Below, piece after piece: positions 34,347 through 42,732 of a stretch of DNA of 64,000 bases (its first letter is position 1; every line of letters starts with the position of its first letter). The translations under genes and the position numbers were made by a program. The DNA comes from Solirubrobacterales bacterium (lineage in GTDB: Bacteria; Actinomycetota; Thermoleophilia; Solirubrobacterales; Solirubrobacteraceae), in the NCBI GenBank assembly GCA_027306855.1, contig DAHUYZ010000001.1, positions 1 to 64,000 of the forward strand, read 5' to 3'. The notes beneath the pieces were generated by a model, which did not search any database, was not told the DNA's origin, and saw nothing but the letters and a program-made list of their open reading frames with translations.

Positions 34347-34462
34347 GCCAAACGGTCTCGCTGACAGGATACCCGCACTACCCAGGCAGATCCGAAGCCA
34401 ACACGGCGCACGATCGACACCAACACAACAAACTGTCCCGTACCCAAGAAGGAGCACTACGC

Positions 34463-35257
34463 GTGAACGAGCAACTAGCCATCGTCGGAAGCGGCACGAT
34501 CGCCTGCGGACTCGCGTCCACCGCCGCACATCACGGGCCCGTACGGCTGCTCGCGCGCTCCCAGGAGTCGGCCGACCGCGCAAAGGCGACCGTCGAGAAG
34601 ACGCTCAGCCGCATAGAAGCCGAGGTCGACCCCGAGCACGTCCAGGTCGTCACCGACACCGCGGCGATCGCAGACGCGACGTTCGTCGTCGAGGCCGTCG
34701 TCGAGGAGATGAGCGTCAAGGGCCCGCTCTTGACAGAGCTCGGCGCGCTGATCGGACCCGACGCCGTACTCGCCTCCACGACCAGCTCTCTGTCGGTCGA
34801 GGAGCTGGCTAAGGCGTCGGGCAGGCCGGAGAGCTTCCTTGGGCTGCACGTCTTCAACCCCGTGACCCGCATGAAGCTGGTCGAGCTGATCTTTCCGAAG
34901 GCCGCCTCCGATGACACCCGCGCGCGCGCGCTGTCGCTGTGCGAGACGTTCGAGAAGACCCCCGTCGAGGTGCCCGACACGCCCGGGTTCGTCGTCAACC
35001 GACTGCTCTTCCCCTATCTGTTCAGCGCGGTGCGCCTCCAGGAAGAGACGGGCCTCGATTCAGAGGCGATCGACACGTGCATGAAGCTCGGCTCCGGCCA
35101 CCAGATGGGTCCGATCGCATTGCTCGACCTCGTCGGCCTGGACGTCTCCAAGGCGATCGGCGAGACGATCGGCGAGACGATCCCTCCGCGCGTAGACGAG
35201 CTGATCGCCGAGGGCGCGCTCGGGCGCAAGAGCAAGCGCGGGTTCTTGAGCTACTGA
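34463..35257 (+). CDS. 3-hydroxyacyl-CoA (3-hydroxybutyryl-CoA) dehydrogenase
   Basis: A 264-residue NAD-dependent dehydrogenase oxidising 3-hydroxyacyl-CoA to 3-ketoacyl-CoA, the substrate of the divergent thiolase. The NAD loop is LAIVGSGTIACGLA. Markers are FVVEAVVEEMSVKGPLL, STTSSLSVEELA, the catalytic HVFNPV (His) and PGFVVNRLLFPYL. The end GALGRKSKRGFLSY is typical. GTG 34463 has AAGAAGGAG 9 bases upstream. An in-frame start at 34277 would cover the operator and is rejected. The glycine loop carries Ala in place of the third Gly. Confidence 0.92.
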   Translation: MNEQLAIVGSGTIACGLASTAAHHGPVRLLARSQESADRAKATVEKTLSRIEAEVDPEHVQVVTDTAAIADATFVVEAVVEEMSVKGPLLTELGALIGPDAVLASTTSSLSVEELAKASGRPESFLGLHVFNPVTRMKLVELIFPKAASDDTRARALSLCETFEKTPVEVPDTPGFVVNRLLFPYLFSAVRLQEETGLDSEAIDTCMKLGSGHQMGPIALLDLVGLDVSKAIGETIGETIPPRVDELIAEGALGRKSKRGFLSY

Positions 35258-35367
35258 TATTTCGCTTAGCCTGAACGAACTTTTATGTGCCGTACATCGG
35301 GCGCGCGATACTGGTAGTTGCGACAAAGATCGCAACGCACAACCCGCCTCCTCCCAGTGCACACGCT

Positions 35368-35400
35368 CCGGCCCGCACCCCCGCGGGCCGGACGTGTTTT
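35368..35400 (+). terminator. Rho-independent terminator of the dehydrogenase gene
   Basis: CCGGCCCGC (35368-35376), loop ACCCCC, GCGGGCCGG (35383-35391), followed by ACGTGTTTT. It lies 110 bp after the stop codon. The 9-bp GC stem with a T-rich tail is a conventional terminator. Confidence 0.75.
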
Positions 35401-35429
35401 CGGGCTCGTTCGGGCGCGCCTCCGCTCAA

Positions 35430-35450
35430 AACGCGTCTGGAAGACGCGTT
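35430..35450 (-). terminator. Terminator of the CNNM/CorC gene
   Basis: AACGCGTCT (35430-35438), loop GGA, AGACGCGTT (35442-35450) is a perfect 9-bp stem beginning one base after the minus-strand stop codon. On that strand it continues into TTTTGAG. Confidence 0.75.
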
Positions 35451-35451
35451 C

Positions 35452-36786
35452 TCAGGCGGCGGGCGGAGCGTCGACGGGCTCCCGTCGCGCCGGCACGGGG
35501 CGGCGCTCGCGGATGCGGACGGCCTCGATGCGGTTGTGCTGGACGGACTCGACCCTGATCGAGAAGCCGCCCGAACTGATCGTGTCCCCACGCCTCGGCA
35601 GGCGGCCGAGCTCGGCGAAGACGAAGCCGCCAACCGAGTTATAGGCGTCGCTGTCGATCGGGAGCTCCACGCCATGGTCGACGAGGTCCGCGATCGAAAC
35701 ATGGCCTCTCGCGAACAGGTCGCCGTTGGCGAGCCTGCGGATCTCGCCGGCAGCGGTGTCCGTCTCATCGGCGATCTCCCCGACGACCTCCTCGATGATG
35801 TCCTCGATCGTCACGATCCCGACGACCCGCCCATACTCGTCGACGACGACGGCCATAGAGGTGCGCCTTCGCTGCAGATCGGCGAGCAGGTCATCGAGCG
35901 GCTTCGTCTCGGGCACGATCGTCGCGTCGTGCATGATCGGCTCGATCGACGCCTCGGGGCCGTCCTGCATGAGCCGCCGCGCGAGCGAGTTGGCATGCAC
36001 GATGCCCCTCACCCTGTCGCGGTTCTCGCCCTCGATCACGACCAGGCGCGTATGCCCGCTCGTGACGCACAGCTCGAGCGCCCCGTGCACGTCCTGGGAG
36101 ACGTCGACCGTGACGACCGCCGGAATCGGCGTCATCACCTGCCTCGCCTCCTGCTCATGCAGGTGGAACACGCCTGTCAGCATCCCCGCCTCGCCGGGGT
36201 CCAGATGGCCGCCCGCGTAGGACTCCGCGATCAGGCGCTTCAGCTCGTCAGGCGAGCCGCCGCTGCGCTCACCGGCAGCCTCCACGCCGAATAGCCGCAG
36301 GATGCGCGTCGAGACGACCGTCAGCGCGACGATCACCGGATGAAACACCGCGCTGAACGCTTGCAGGGGACGGGCTATGCGACGCGCGATCGCCTCTGAG
36401 CGGTCGATCGCGTACAGCTTCGGCACCATCTCGCCGGCGATCAGCTGCGTAGCGGCGATGATCACGAACGCGATGACCACCGCGATCGCGACTGCCACGT
36501 CGTGTGCGAGCGCGTTGCCGAAGACGCCCTCGAGGATGTGTGCGAGCGCAGGCTCGGCGAGTGCGCCGATCGCGATCGAAGTCATCGTCACACCGATCTG
36601 GACGGCCGAGATGTACTCGTTGATGTTCTCGAGCTGGCTGAGCGCGAGCGATGCCCCACGGGAGCCCTCGTCGCGCATCACTTCCAGGCGTGCCCTACGC
36701 GAGCGCACGAGCGCGTACTCCGCGACAACGAAGAACGCGTTCACGCCGACCAGGACGGCCGCGAGGATCAACTTCAGCCCGTTCAC
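35452..36786 (-). CDS. CNNM/CorC (HlyC) family transporter or hemolysin-like membrane protein
   Basis: A 444-residue protein with the DUF21/CNNM membrane domain (about 1-150, helices at LILAAVLVGVNAFFVVAEYA, ISAVQIGVTMTSIAIGAL, VAVAIAVVIAFVIIAATQLI). A CBS pair follows (RLVVIEGENRDRVRGIVH; MAVVVDEYGRVVGIVTIEDI), then a C-terminal CorC_HlyC domain (IDSDAYNSVGGFVFAELGRL). The family is linked to Mg2+/Co2+ efflux or Na+-coupled Mg2+ transport, with CBS domains sensing nucleotides. Starts at GTG 36786. It stands alone with its own terminator. Confidence 0.92.
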   Translation of the reverse strand: MNGLKLILAAVLVGVNAFFVVAEYALVRSRRARLEVMRDEGSRGASLALSQLENINEYISAVQIGVTMTSIAIGALAEPALAHILEGVFGNALAHDVAVAIAVVIAFVIIAATQLIAGEMVPKLYAIDRSEAIARRIARPLQAFSAVFHPVIVALTVVSTRILRLFGVEAAGERSGGSPDELKRLIAESYAGGHLDPGEAGMLTGVFHLHEQEARQVMTPIPAVVTVDVSQDVHGALELCVTSGHTRLVVIEGENRDRVRGIVHANSLARRLMQDGPEASIEPIMHDATIVPETKPLDDLLADLQRRRTSMAVVVDEYGRVVGIVTIEDIIEEVVGEIADETDTAAGEIRRLANGDLFARGHVSIADLVDHGVELPIDSDAYNSVGGFVFAELGRLPRRGDTISSGGFSIRVESVQHNRIEAVRIRERRPVPARREPVDAPPAA

Positions 36787-36892
36787 GCCTGGGGGAAGGC
36801 GACCCGTGCGGCCTCTATGGGCGGCCTACTTCGAGGAGGTTTTTCTTCGTCGTCGTTCATGCGTGGCCGACCCGCACAACCGTAGCAGGGCC

Positions 36893-37171
36893 TCAGGCTA
36901 GATCGTCTATGCGCGTGGCCATGTCGAGGTCGGCCTGCGTGACTCCGCCCTGCGAGTGCGTCGAGAGCTCTAAGCGCACCTTGTTCCAGCCGTGGATGAG
37001 TATGTCCGGGTGGTGGTTGGCGGCCTCGGCGGCGTCCGCAACCTCGTTGACGAAAGCGACAGCCTGCTTGAAGTCCTCGAGTCCGTACTCGCGCACGATC
37101 GCATCGCCCTCGCGCCGCCACTCGCTCGCGCTCAGGCCCTCATCGATCTCGGCTTCGCTCAGGACGGCCAC
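36893..37171 (-). CDS. 4a-hydroxytetrahydrobiopterin dehydratase (PCD/PhhB-like)
   Basis: A 92-residue pterin-4a-carbinolamine dehydratase fold: DFKQAVAFVNEVADAAEAA, then NHHPDILIHGWNKVRLELST and GGVTQADLDMATRID. The conserved His-His-Pro-Asp is intact. The enzyme recycles tetrahydropterin after aromatic hydroxylation, and in bacteria lacking phenylalanine hydroxylase it may serve molybdopterin or unknown pterins. No hydroxylase is nearby. It starts at GTG 37171, 64 bp downstream of the rhomboid gene and on the same strand. Confidence 0.92.
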   Translation of the reverse strand: MAVLSEAEIDEGLSASEWRREGDAIVREYGLEDFKQAVAFVNEVADAAEAANHHPDILIHGWNKVRLELSTHSQGGVTQADLDMATRIDDLA

Positions 37172-37235
37172 AGACCGCTCCTACCCTACCTGCGCCGGCC
37201 GCCAAACCTTCTCTCAGGCCCACCGACTGAGGCCC

Positions 37236-38099
37236 TCATTCGGGTGTGACGAGCTGCCCCTGTCCGGGCGCGACCGTTTCGGTCTTGCTCGCCTGGGCCA
37301 CCGCGATCGAGCCGGCAAAGCACGCCACCACGACCGCGACGCACCCGGCGATCGCGACGACTTCCGAGCGGTAGCGCTCGCCGAGCTGCAGGATCACGGC
37401 CGCAAGCGCCCCGCCGATCAGGCCGCCGATGTGACCGCCGATCGAGACGCCCGACACGGCGAAGCTGAAGGCGAGGTTGATCAGGATCAGAATGCCGATC
37501 CCGCTCTGCATGATGGGGATACGCCGCGCACGCATCTCGACAGCCGCGGCGCCCATCAGCCCGAACACCGCGCCCGAGGCGCCGACGGTGAAGGCGTGCG
37601 GTGTTAGCAGCAGCGCCCCCAACGAGCCGGCGATGAGCGAGACGAAATAGACGAGCGCGAACTTGACGTGCCCGATCGCCGGCTCGAGCATCACGCCGAG
37701 CAGGTAGAGGATGTACATGTTGACCGCGATGTGCAGGAAGTTGGCATGCAAGAAGCCGCCTGTGACGATCCGCCACCACTGCCCATATGCCACCCCTTCG
37801 CCCGCGAAGCTCCCGAGCAGCGCGCCTTCGCCGTAGACCGTGTTGCCGCCCGCCGCGCCGACCGCGCTGAACCGACCCTCGGCGAGGAACGCGATCACGT
37901 TGATCGCGATCAGCGAATACGTGACGCGCGGCTGGGTCGCCATGTTGCGCATCCGCACCACCTTCGTTCGCTGTTTGGCGCACTCCGGGCAGCGCATCCC
38001 CACCTGGGTCGGCGTCATGCAGTCCGGGCAGATCGGGCGCCCACACGAGGAGCACGAGACGCCGGTCTCGCGCGAAGGGTGGCGGTAGCAGGTGGCCAT
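37236..38099 (-). CDS. Rhomboid-family intramembrane serine protease with N-terminal zinc finger
   Basis: 287 residues. A B-box-like zinc finger (Cys4, His7, Cys16, Cys19, Cys24, Cys27, Cys37, Cys40) lies in the cytoplasm. Six or seven helices follow. The catalytic dyad is Ser175 in VGASGAVFGLMG and His223 in SIGGHIGGLIGG; GGFLHANFLHIAVNMY supplies the oxyanion loop residues. Rhomboids cleave membrane-spanning substrates; the target is unknown. ATG 38099 opens directly at the zinc finger. Confidence 0.94.
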   Translation of the reverse strand: MATCYRHPSRETGVSCSSCGRPICPDCMTPTQVGMRCPECAKQRTKVVRMRNMATQPRVTYSLIAINVIAFLAEGRFSAVGAAGGNTVYGEGALLGSFAGEGVAYGQWWRIVTGGFLHANFLHIAVNMYILYLLGVMLEPAIGHVKFALVYFVSLIAGSLGALLLTPHAFTVGASGAVFGLMGAAAVEMRARRIPIMQSGIGILILINLAFSFAVSGVSIGGHIGGLIGGALAAVILQLGERYRSEVVAIAGCVAVVVACFAGSIAVAQASKTETVAPGQGQLVTPE

Positions 38100-38182
38100 G
38101 AGACGCGCGTCAGAATAGACGGTGGGATCGACGTGGTCGGGCCGCGAGGGGGTCCCTCAAGCCCCCTCCGGTCTCCAACCGA

Positions 38183-38536
38183 CTACCTGCCTCCGCCGAG
38201 CAGCCTGCGCGTCTGCGCGCGCAGATCGCCGAGAGCGCGCTCCGTGGACACGCGGGCGCCATGCAGCCCGCCGGGTGGCTCCGTCGCTCGACGACGGGCG
38301 CGCAGGAGGACGAGAGCCGCGCCGGCGCCGCCGCCGACGAGGATCGCCGCCGCCGGTCTCGCCCAGTTGCGAGGATCGCGCATCGAGGACAGCTCCCAGG
38401 CCTCCAGCTCCTCGGCTGCGATCTCCGTCAGGTTCGTCAGCGTCACCTCCAAGCGGCCGGCGAGATCATCGGGCGGGTCGATCGGCGAGAGCGCCTGCCG
38501 CAGGAGACCCTCGATGTTCGACGCAGCCTCACTCAT
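38183..38536 (-). CDS. Small single-helix membrane protein, candidate anti-sigma partner
   Basis: 117 residues: a soluble helical N-terminus (NIEGLLRQALSPIDPPDDLA, LEVTLTNLTEIAAEELEAWE), one membrane helix (about 60-77, PAAAILVGGGAGAALVLL) and a basic C-terminal tail ending LRAQTRRLLGGGR. It overlaps the ECF sigma stop by 8 bp, the usual place for an anti-sigma gene. It lacks the HxxxCxxC zinc motif, so assignment as an anti-sigma factor rests on position and topology only. Confidence 0.65.
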   Translation of the reverse strand: MSEAASNIEGLLRQALSPIDPPDDLAGRLEVTLTNLTEIAAEELEAWELSSMRDPRNWARPAAAILVGGGAGAALVLLRARRRATEPPGGLHGARVSTERALGDLRAQTRRLLGGGR

Positions 38537-39122
38537 CGCCGTCCTCCTCGCCGGGCGCCTCGCCGCGCTCCACGCTCTCCTCCTGTCCCGGCGCCTCGAT
38601 CAAACCCTGGAGCTGCTTGATAGCGCGATGGATGAGCACCTTCGTCGCGCCGTCCGAGCGACCCATCGCCCGCGCGATCTCGCGGTTGTCCATGCCGAGC
38701 GCGAACCGCATGATCAACGCCTCCCTGCGGTCGTCCGGCAGGTGCTGGACACCATCGAGCACCCGTCCCAGCTCGTCGCGTCCCTCGACGAGATCCTCCG
38801 TGGTGTGCACGCTCGCAAGCTCGGCCGTCTCCTCCAGCGGACGTGACGGCTTGCGCGAACGATCGCGATAGAGGTTGGCGGCAAGGTTGTGGGCGATCCG
38901 GATCAGCCATGGGCGCAGCGGCCTGCCATGCGACTCGAGCTGTGCCCGCTCGAAGTGCCTGTAGGCCTGCAGGAAAGTCTGCTCGGTCAAATCCTCGGCG
39001 TCGTGGTGGTTGCCGACGCGATAGTAGGCATAGCTGTAGACGTCGCGCAGATGCGCCCCATATAGCTGCGAGAACTCTGCGTCGAGCTGCGCCTTGGACT
39101 TCGGCTCGGTGGGCTCGGCCAT
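38529..39122 (-). CDS. ECF-type RNA polymerase sigma factor
   Basis: A 197-residue sigma factor with region 2 (FSQLYGAHLRDVYSYAYYRV, HDAEDLTEQTFLQAYRHF, RPWLIRIAHNLAANLYRDRS) and region 4 (LPDDRREALIMRFALGMDNR, EIARAMGRSDGATKVLIHRA). Regions 1 and 3 are absent, as in ECF factors. The C-terminal 25 residues are a Glu/Gly-rich tail. ATG 39122 is clear. The overlapping downstream gene may encode its anti-sigma factor. The acyltransferase gene begins 26 bp beyond, upstream on the same strand. Confidence 0.93.
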   Translation of the reverse strand: MAEPTEPKSKAQLDAEFSQLYGAHLRDVYSYAYYRVGNHHDAEDLTEQTFLQAYRHFERAQLESHGRPLRPWLIRIAHNLAANLYRDRSRKPSRPLEETAELASVHTTEDLVEGRDELGRVLDGVQHLPDDRREALIMRFALGMDNREIARAMGRSDGATKVLIHRAIKQLQGLIEAPGQEESVERGEAPGEEDGDE

Positions 39123-39148
39123 TCATCGCACCCTATCCTCCGGTCCGC

Positions 39149-39826
39149 TCAGGCCGCTCGTACTCGTCGCCTCGGCGCATCCAAGATGGCCTGCTCGCGC
39201 GGTGTCACGCCCGCCCCTCCAAGCCATTCCCACTGCAGGGAGATGCACGTCCATACGCGCTGCGTCACAATCGCCGCAAGCCCAGGGGAAGGCGCCTGCG
39301 CGATCGGAAACCCTAGAGCTCGCCCGCAGCGCACCTTGACCTTGCACGGCCGCACGCACCATCCGCGCCTTGCGTCTTCGGTGCCGATAACCGCGACGGG
39401 GACGACTCTCGCGCCCGTCTGAAGCGCCAGCCGGCCGATTCCTCTGCGTGGCTCGCCGAGCGCGCCGCGGCGAACCCTGGTGCCCTCGGGGAAGATCACG
39501 ACGCAGTCGCCGCGCTCGAGGATCGCGCGGGCCGTGTCCATCGCCTGCTCGTCACCTGCTCCGCGATCGATCGGGAATGCGCCGAGGCTGCTGAGCAGCC
39601 ACGCCTGCCAGCGTCGCTCAAACAGCTCGCGCTTGGCCATGTAATAGACGGGGCGCTTCGCGGTCGCGCCGATCACGAACGGGTCGAGGAAGCTGCGATG
39701 GTTCGAGGCGATCAGCACCGGGCCGCTGCGCGGGATGTGCTCCCGGCCGATCCGCTGCAGGCGGAAGTAGAGCAAGAAGAACGGCACGAGCGCGCTCCGC
39801 GCGATCCTGTAGACGATCGGGTTCAC
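39149..39826 (-). CDS. 1-acyl-sn-glycerol-3-phosphate acyltransferase (PlsC family)
   Basis: A membrane-bound acyltransferase of phospholipid synthesis. The acyl-acceptor motifs are intact: NHRSFLDPFV (NHx4D), GAFPIDRG, and VVIFPEGTRVRRGALGEPRRG. About 225 residues if GTG 39826 (MNPIVYRIARSALVPFFLL) is used, which matches the usual N-terminus. A TTG at 39919 would add 31 residues without conservation. The C-terminal 50 residues (WTCISLQWEWLGGAG) are unusual for PlsC and may be a local extension. It precedes the ECF sigma unit on the same strand. Confidence 0.88.
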   Translation of the reverse strand: MNPIVYRIARSALVPFFLLYFRLQRIGREHIPRSGPVLIASNHRSFLDPFVIGATAKRPVYYMAKRELFERRWQAWLLSSLGAFPIDRGAGDEQAMDTARAILERGDCVVIFPEGTRVRRGALGEPRRGIGRLALQTGARVVPVAVIGTEDARRGWCVRPCKVKVRCGRALGFPIAQAPSPGLAAIVTQRVWTCISLQWEWLGGAGVTPREQAILDAPRRRVRAA

Positions 39827-40028
39827 ACCCCTAACGCGCGAGCGCTCGCACAGCGCGTCGAGGCTCGCTCTGTCAGTCGCTGTCGAGGAGCTCGCTGCCA
39901 CGTACCGGGATACCCGCAACAGTCCTGCTCGTTACAGGCCGCACGATTGCGCCCGCAAGGAGGGAGGGCGATACGATCAAGCGACGCGCGGCCTGGATCG
40001 ATCGAGGGCCGCGTTCGCGCATCGATGC

Positions 40029-40102
40029 GCCGGAGTAGCTCAGTTGGCCAGAGCACCTGTCTTGTAAACAGGGGGTCAGGGGTTCGAATCCCCTCTCCGG
40101 CT
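40029..40102 (+). tRNA. tRNA-Thr (anticodon TGT)
   Basis: A 74-base cloverleaf. The acceptor GCCGGAG (40029-40035) pairs with CTCCGGC (40095-40101). The D-loop contains AGCTCAGTTGGC. The anticodon stem-loop is CCTGT-CTTGTAA-ACAGG with anticodon TGT, and the T-arm is GGGGTTCGAATCCCC. The 3' CCA is not encoded. It stands between the acyltransferase and the sigma-fusion gene. Confidence 0.97.
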
Positions 40103-40153
40103 CTCGTTAGGCCCTAACCTTCAGGCATCGGTCGCGTTATTGGGATGTGAGGA

Positions 40154-41806
40154 ATGAGCGATATCGCGCTCCCCATCACAGGAGTGCCCAGCCGGCCGCG
40201 AGCGCGGCGGCTGCTGAGCGACGAGCGCCTTGCGAAGCTCGCCGGCCGCGGCGACGCGCGCGCGTTCGCGGCGCTCTACGAGCGCAACCACCAAGCCATC
40301 TACCGCTACTGCCGTTCGATCGTGCGCCACGATCAGGACGCCCAGGATGCACTGCAGAACACGATGATGCGCGCCTACGCCGCACTGCGGGCGGATGAGC
40401 GCGACCTCGCGGTGAGACCGTGGCTGTTCCGCATCGCTCACAACGAGTCGATCTCGATCCTGCGACGGCGCCGGGACTCGGCCGAGCTCGACGAGCGCCA
40501 GGAGCACCCGTCCGGGGCCGTGGACGGCACGGTGGAGTCGCGCGAGCGCTTCTCGACGCTCGTGTCCGACCTGCGCTCCTTGCCGGAGCGCCAGCGCGGG
40601 GCGCTGCTGATGCGCGAGCTGAGTGGCCTTTCGGTCGAGGAAATAGCGCAAGCGCTTTCGATCTCGCAGGGCGCCGCCAAGCAAACGATCTTCGAAGCTC
40701 GCAACTCGCTGCACGAGCTGGCCGAGGGCAGGGACATGCGGTGTGAGGCGGTCAGAGAAGCGATCTCAGCCCGCGACGGCCGTGTCTTGCGCGCGCGTCG
40801 AATGCGTGCGCATCTGTGCGCATGCGCGGACTGTCGATCGTTCGACGAGGCGATCGGCACGCGTCGCGCCGACCTGCACGCGCTTGCGCCGGCGCTGCCG
40901 GCCCCGGCGGCGGGCGCGCTGCTTGCTCGTCTGCTCGCTCACGGCGCCGGCCACAGCGGCGGTGCGTCGGTAGCGGGAGCCTCGTTTGGTGGACAGCTCG
41001 GCGGGCAGGGAGGCTTGCTTGGCGGACAGGGGGCCTCGCTTGGCGCGCACGCGACAAGCTCGCTGTTCGTAAAGGGCCTCGCAGGTATCGCGATCGCCGC
41101 CGCCGCCGCGGCCGGAACGGCGCACTTGGCGGCACAGCATCACGGCGCTCACGGCTCGCCCGGCCAAGCCGACTCGACGAAGGCGTTGAGCGCAAGGCCG
41201 TCATACCGCTCCTCGTCCGGGCTCGCCGCGGATACGGTAGGCAAGCTGAGCCAGTCTCATTCCGTGCGATCAACCGCAAGTCCAGGGTTCGGCGCATCAG
41301 CTCCCGCAACCGACTCGGGCGGCCACATATCGGCATCGATCTTCGGCACTGTGCCCTCCCCCGCCGCCGGCCCAAACGGCTCCGTCCAAGGACACTCAAA
41401 CGTCACGGGCCACGCTCGGGGAAACGCTCATATACATACGAATGGCACGGGCAGCGACCAGCCGGGCGGACGAGGCCACGATCGCCACCACTCCTCGAGC
41501 CATCGCGGCCCGAGCGCAACCGGACGAGCCCACCATCAGAGCAGAGCACACGGCACGAGCCCCGGTCGACCATCGGGGGAGCCTCGCCATGAAGGCCATA
41601 GCGAAGCCGAACATGACTCGAGCGCTTCGGGGTCACCGGCCCGCGAGCCTGCGACGCCTGCGACTGGAGCCGGCGAAGCGTCGAGGCACAGTACCGGCGC
41701 GAACGAAGGCCATACCGCTCAGAGTCCGCAAAACGCAGGCGGACAGGGAACGGGTCGGCCAGAAGAAGCCCGGCATACGACCCCCTCATCCCGGTCGGCT
41801 ACATAG
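40154..41806 (+). CDS. ECF sigma factor fused to zinc anti-sigma motif, membrane helix and long disordered tail
   Basis: 550 residues. Region 2 (AFAALYERNHQAIYRYCRSI, RPWLFRIAHNESISILRRRR) and region 4 (LPERQRGALLMRELSGLSVE, EIAQALSISQGAAKQTIFEA) fill about 25-195. A zinc anti-sigma-like motif follows: Cys197...His220-x3-Cys224-x2-Cys227. After a Gly-rich linker a membrane helix lies at about 303-325, then about 220 residues rich in Gly/Ser/His, presumably outside the cell. Similar sigma-anti-sigma fusions (ECF53-type groups) are known in Actinobacteria. GAGGA precedes ATG 40154. No separate anti-sigma gene is adjacent. The sigma would be membrane-tethered and need release. Confidence 0.88.
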   Translation: MSDIALPITGVPSRPRARRLLSDERLAKLAGRGDARAFAALYERNHQAIYRYCRSIVRHDQDAQDALQNTMMRAYAALRADERDLAVRPWLFRIAHNESISILRRRRDSAELDERQEHPSGAVDGTVESRERFSTLVSDLRSLPERQRGALLMRELSGLSVEEIAQALSISQGAAKQTIFEARNSLHELAEGRDMRCEAVREAISARDGRVLRARRMRAHLCACADCRSFDEAIGTRRADLHALAPALPAPAAGALLARLLAHGAGHSGGASVAGASFGGQLGGQGGLLGGQGASLGAHATSSLFVKGLAGIAIAAAAAAGTAHLAAQHHGAHGSPGQADSTKALSARPSYRSSSGLAADTVGKLSQSHSVRSTASPGFGASAPATDSGGHISASIFGTVPSPAAGPNGSVQGHSNVTGHARGNAHIHTNGTGSDQPGGRGHDRHHSSSHRGPSATGRAHHQSRAHGTSPGRPSGEPRHEGHSEAEHDSSASGSPAREPATPATGAGEASRHSTGANEGHTAQSPQNAGGQGTGRPEEARHTTPSSRSAT

Positions 41807-41933
41807 CGCCTGACTTCTATCGCCGCGGAGCGTTGATGCCGTTGAGAGCCGGCCTGACCGGATGAGGCGCGGAGCCGGCTTCGCCGAAGTTGAGCTTCTG
41901 TAGACCGCACAAAGCAACGTAAGGAGAGCTCGA

Positions 41934-42638
41934 ATGATCGTTCGCAAGACCTTGCTGGCTACGGCGGCGGCCGCGCTGATGAGCACGCCGGCGTGGGCGC
42001 TGCCGAGCCAGACCCCCTCCAACCAGGGGACCGAACACGCGCCGGCCACGACCCCGGTGGGCCCGCCGAGCGAAACGCCCAACAATGCCGACAACCCGGG
42101 CAGCGCCAACCGCAACCCCAAAGCCAACCAAAGCGATAAAGGGTCGAATGGCTCCAACCACGGCGACAACGGGCAGGGCAACCAAGGGAACGGGGAAGGC
42201 AAAGGCGACAAAGGGCACGGGAGGCCGAGTCATCCCGGCAAGTCGCACAGGTGCGTCCCCCACGGCGTCGCCTATGTGGCGAGCGGATCGCTCGTCAAGT
42301 GGACGCTGACGAAGGACGAAAACGCCAACACGTACAGTGGCGAAGTCGAAGTCGAAGTCACGCGAACCAACCACCACGCCATCGCCGACATGGGCAAGGC
42401 CGTCGACTATAAGGTTTCGAAAGTCCACGTCACCTTCGCCGTGCCGGACATGAACAAAGACGGGACCGTTGGCCCCGACGATCTCGTCAAGAACGACGGA
42501 ACGCGCCTGATCGGCAAGATCACAATGCTCCCGAAGAGGTGCAGCCAGACCGGCTTCACCGCTGAAGAGACGATCCACAGGATCGTGTTCCACGCGCCAC
42601 CCCCGACACCCCCGACGCCCCCAGCACCGAAAAGCTAG
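41934..42638 (+). CDS. Secreted Asn/Gly/Lys-rich protein, function unknown
   Basis: 234 residues with a signal peptide ending at about PAWA (residue 22). Residues 30-100 are low complexity (Asn, Gly, Lys, Ser, Pro). A conserved-looking beta domain spans about 105-222, with two cysteines (HRCVPHG and LPKRCSQTG) that could pair, and strands NTYSGEVEVEVTRTNHHAI and KVSKVHVTFAVPDMNKDG. DMNKDGTVGPDD resembles a single calcium-binding loop. It ends in a Pro/Thr tail. AAGGAGAG 7-14 bases before ATG 41934 is strong. It follows the sigma-fusion gene and may be its target. Confidence 0.75.
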   Translation: MIVRKTLLATAAAALMSTPAWALPSQTPSNQGTEHAPATTPVGPPSETPNNADNPGSANRNPKANQSDKGSNGSNHGDNGQGNQGNGEGKGDKGHGRPSHPGKSHRCVPHGVAYVASGSLVKWTLTKDENANTYSGEVEVEVTRTNHHAIADMGKAVDYKVSKVHVTFAVPDMNKDGTVGPDDLVKNDGTRLIGKITMLPKRCSQTGFTAEETIHRIVFHAPPPTPPTPPAPKS

Positions 42639-42680
42639 AGGCGCTGGAGATTCGCATAGTTGAGAGGAGTGCGCAGGCTC

Positions 42681-42712
42681 ACGCACCGGCCGAGATCAGG
42701 CGGCCGGTGCGT
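42681..42712. terminator. Strong hairpin between convergent genes
   Basis: ACGCACCGGCCG (42681-42692), loop AGATCAGG, CGGCCGGTGCGT (42701-42712). The 12-bp perfect stem lies between the secreted-protein stop and the histone-like 3' end. It can end transcription on both strands, and no U-run is seen. Confidence 0.75.
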
Positions 42713-42732
42713 CTGCGCTCTGCATGGCAGCT

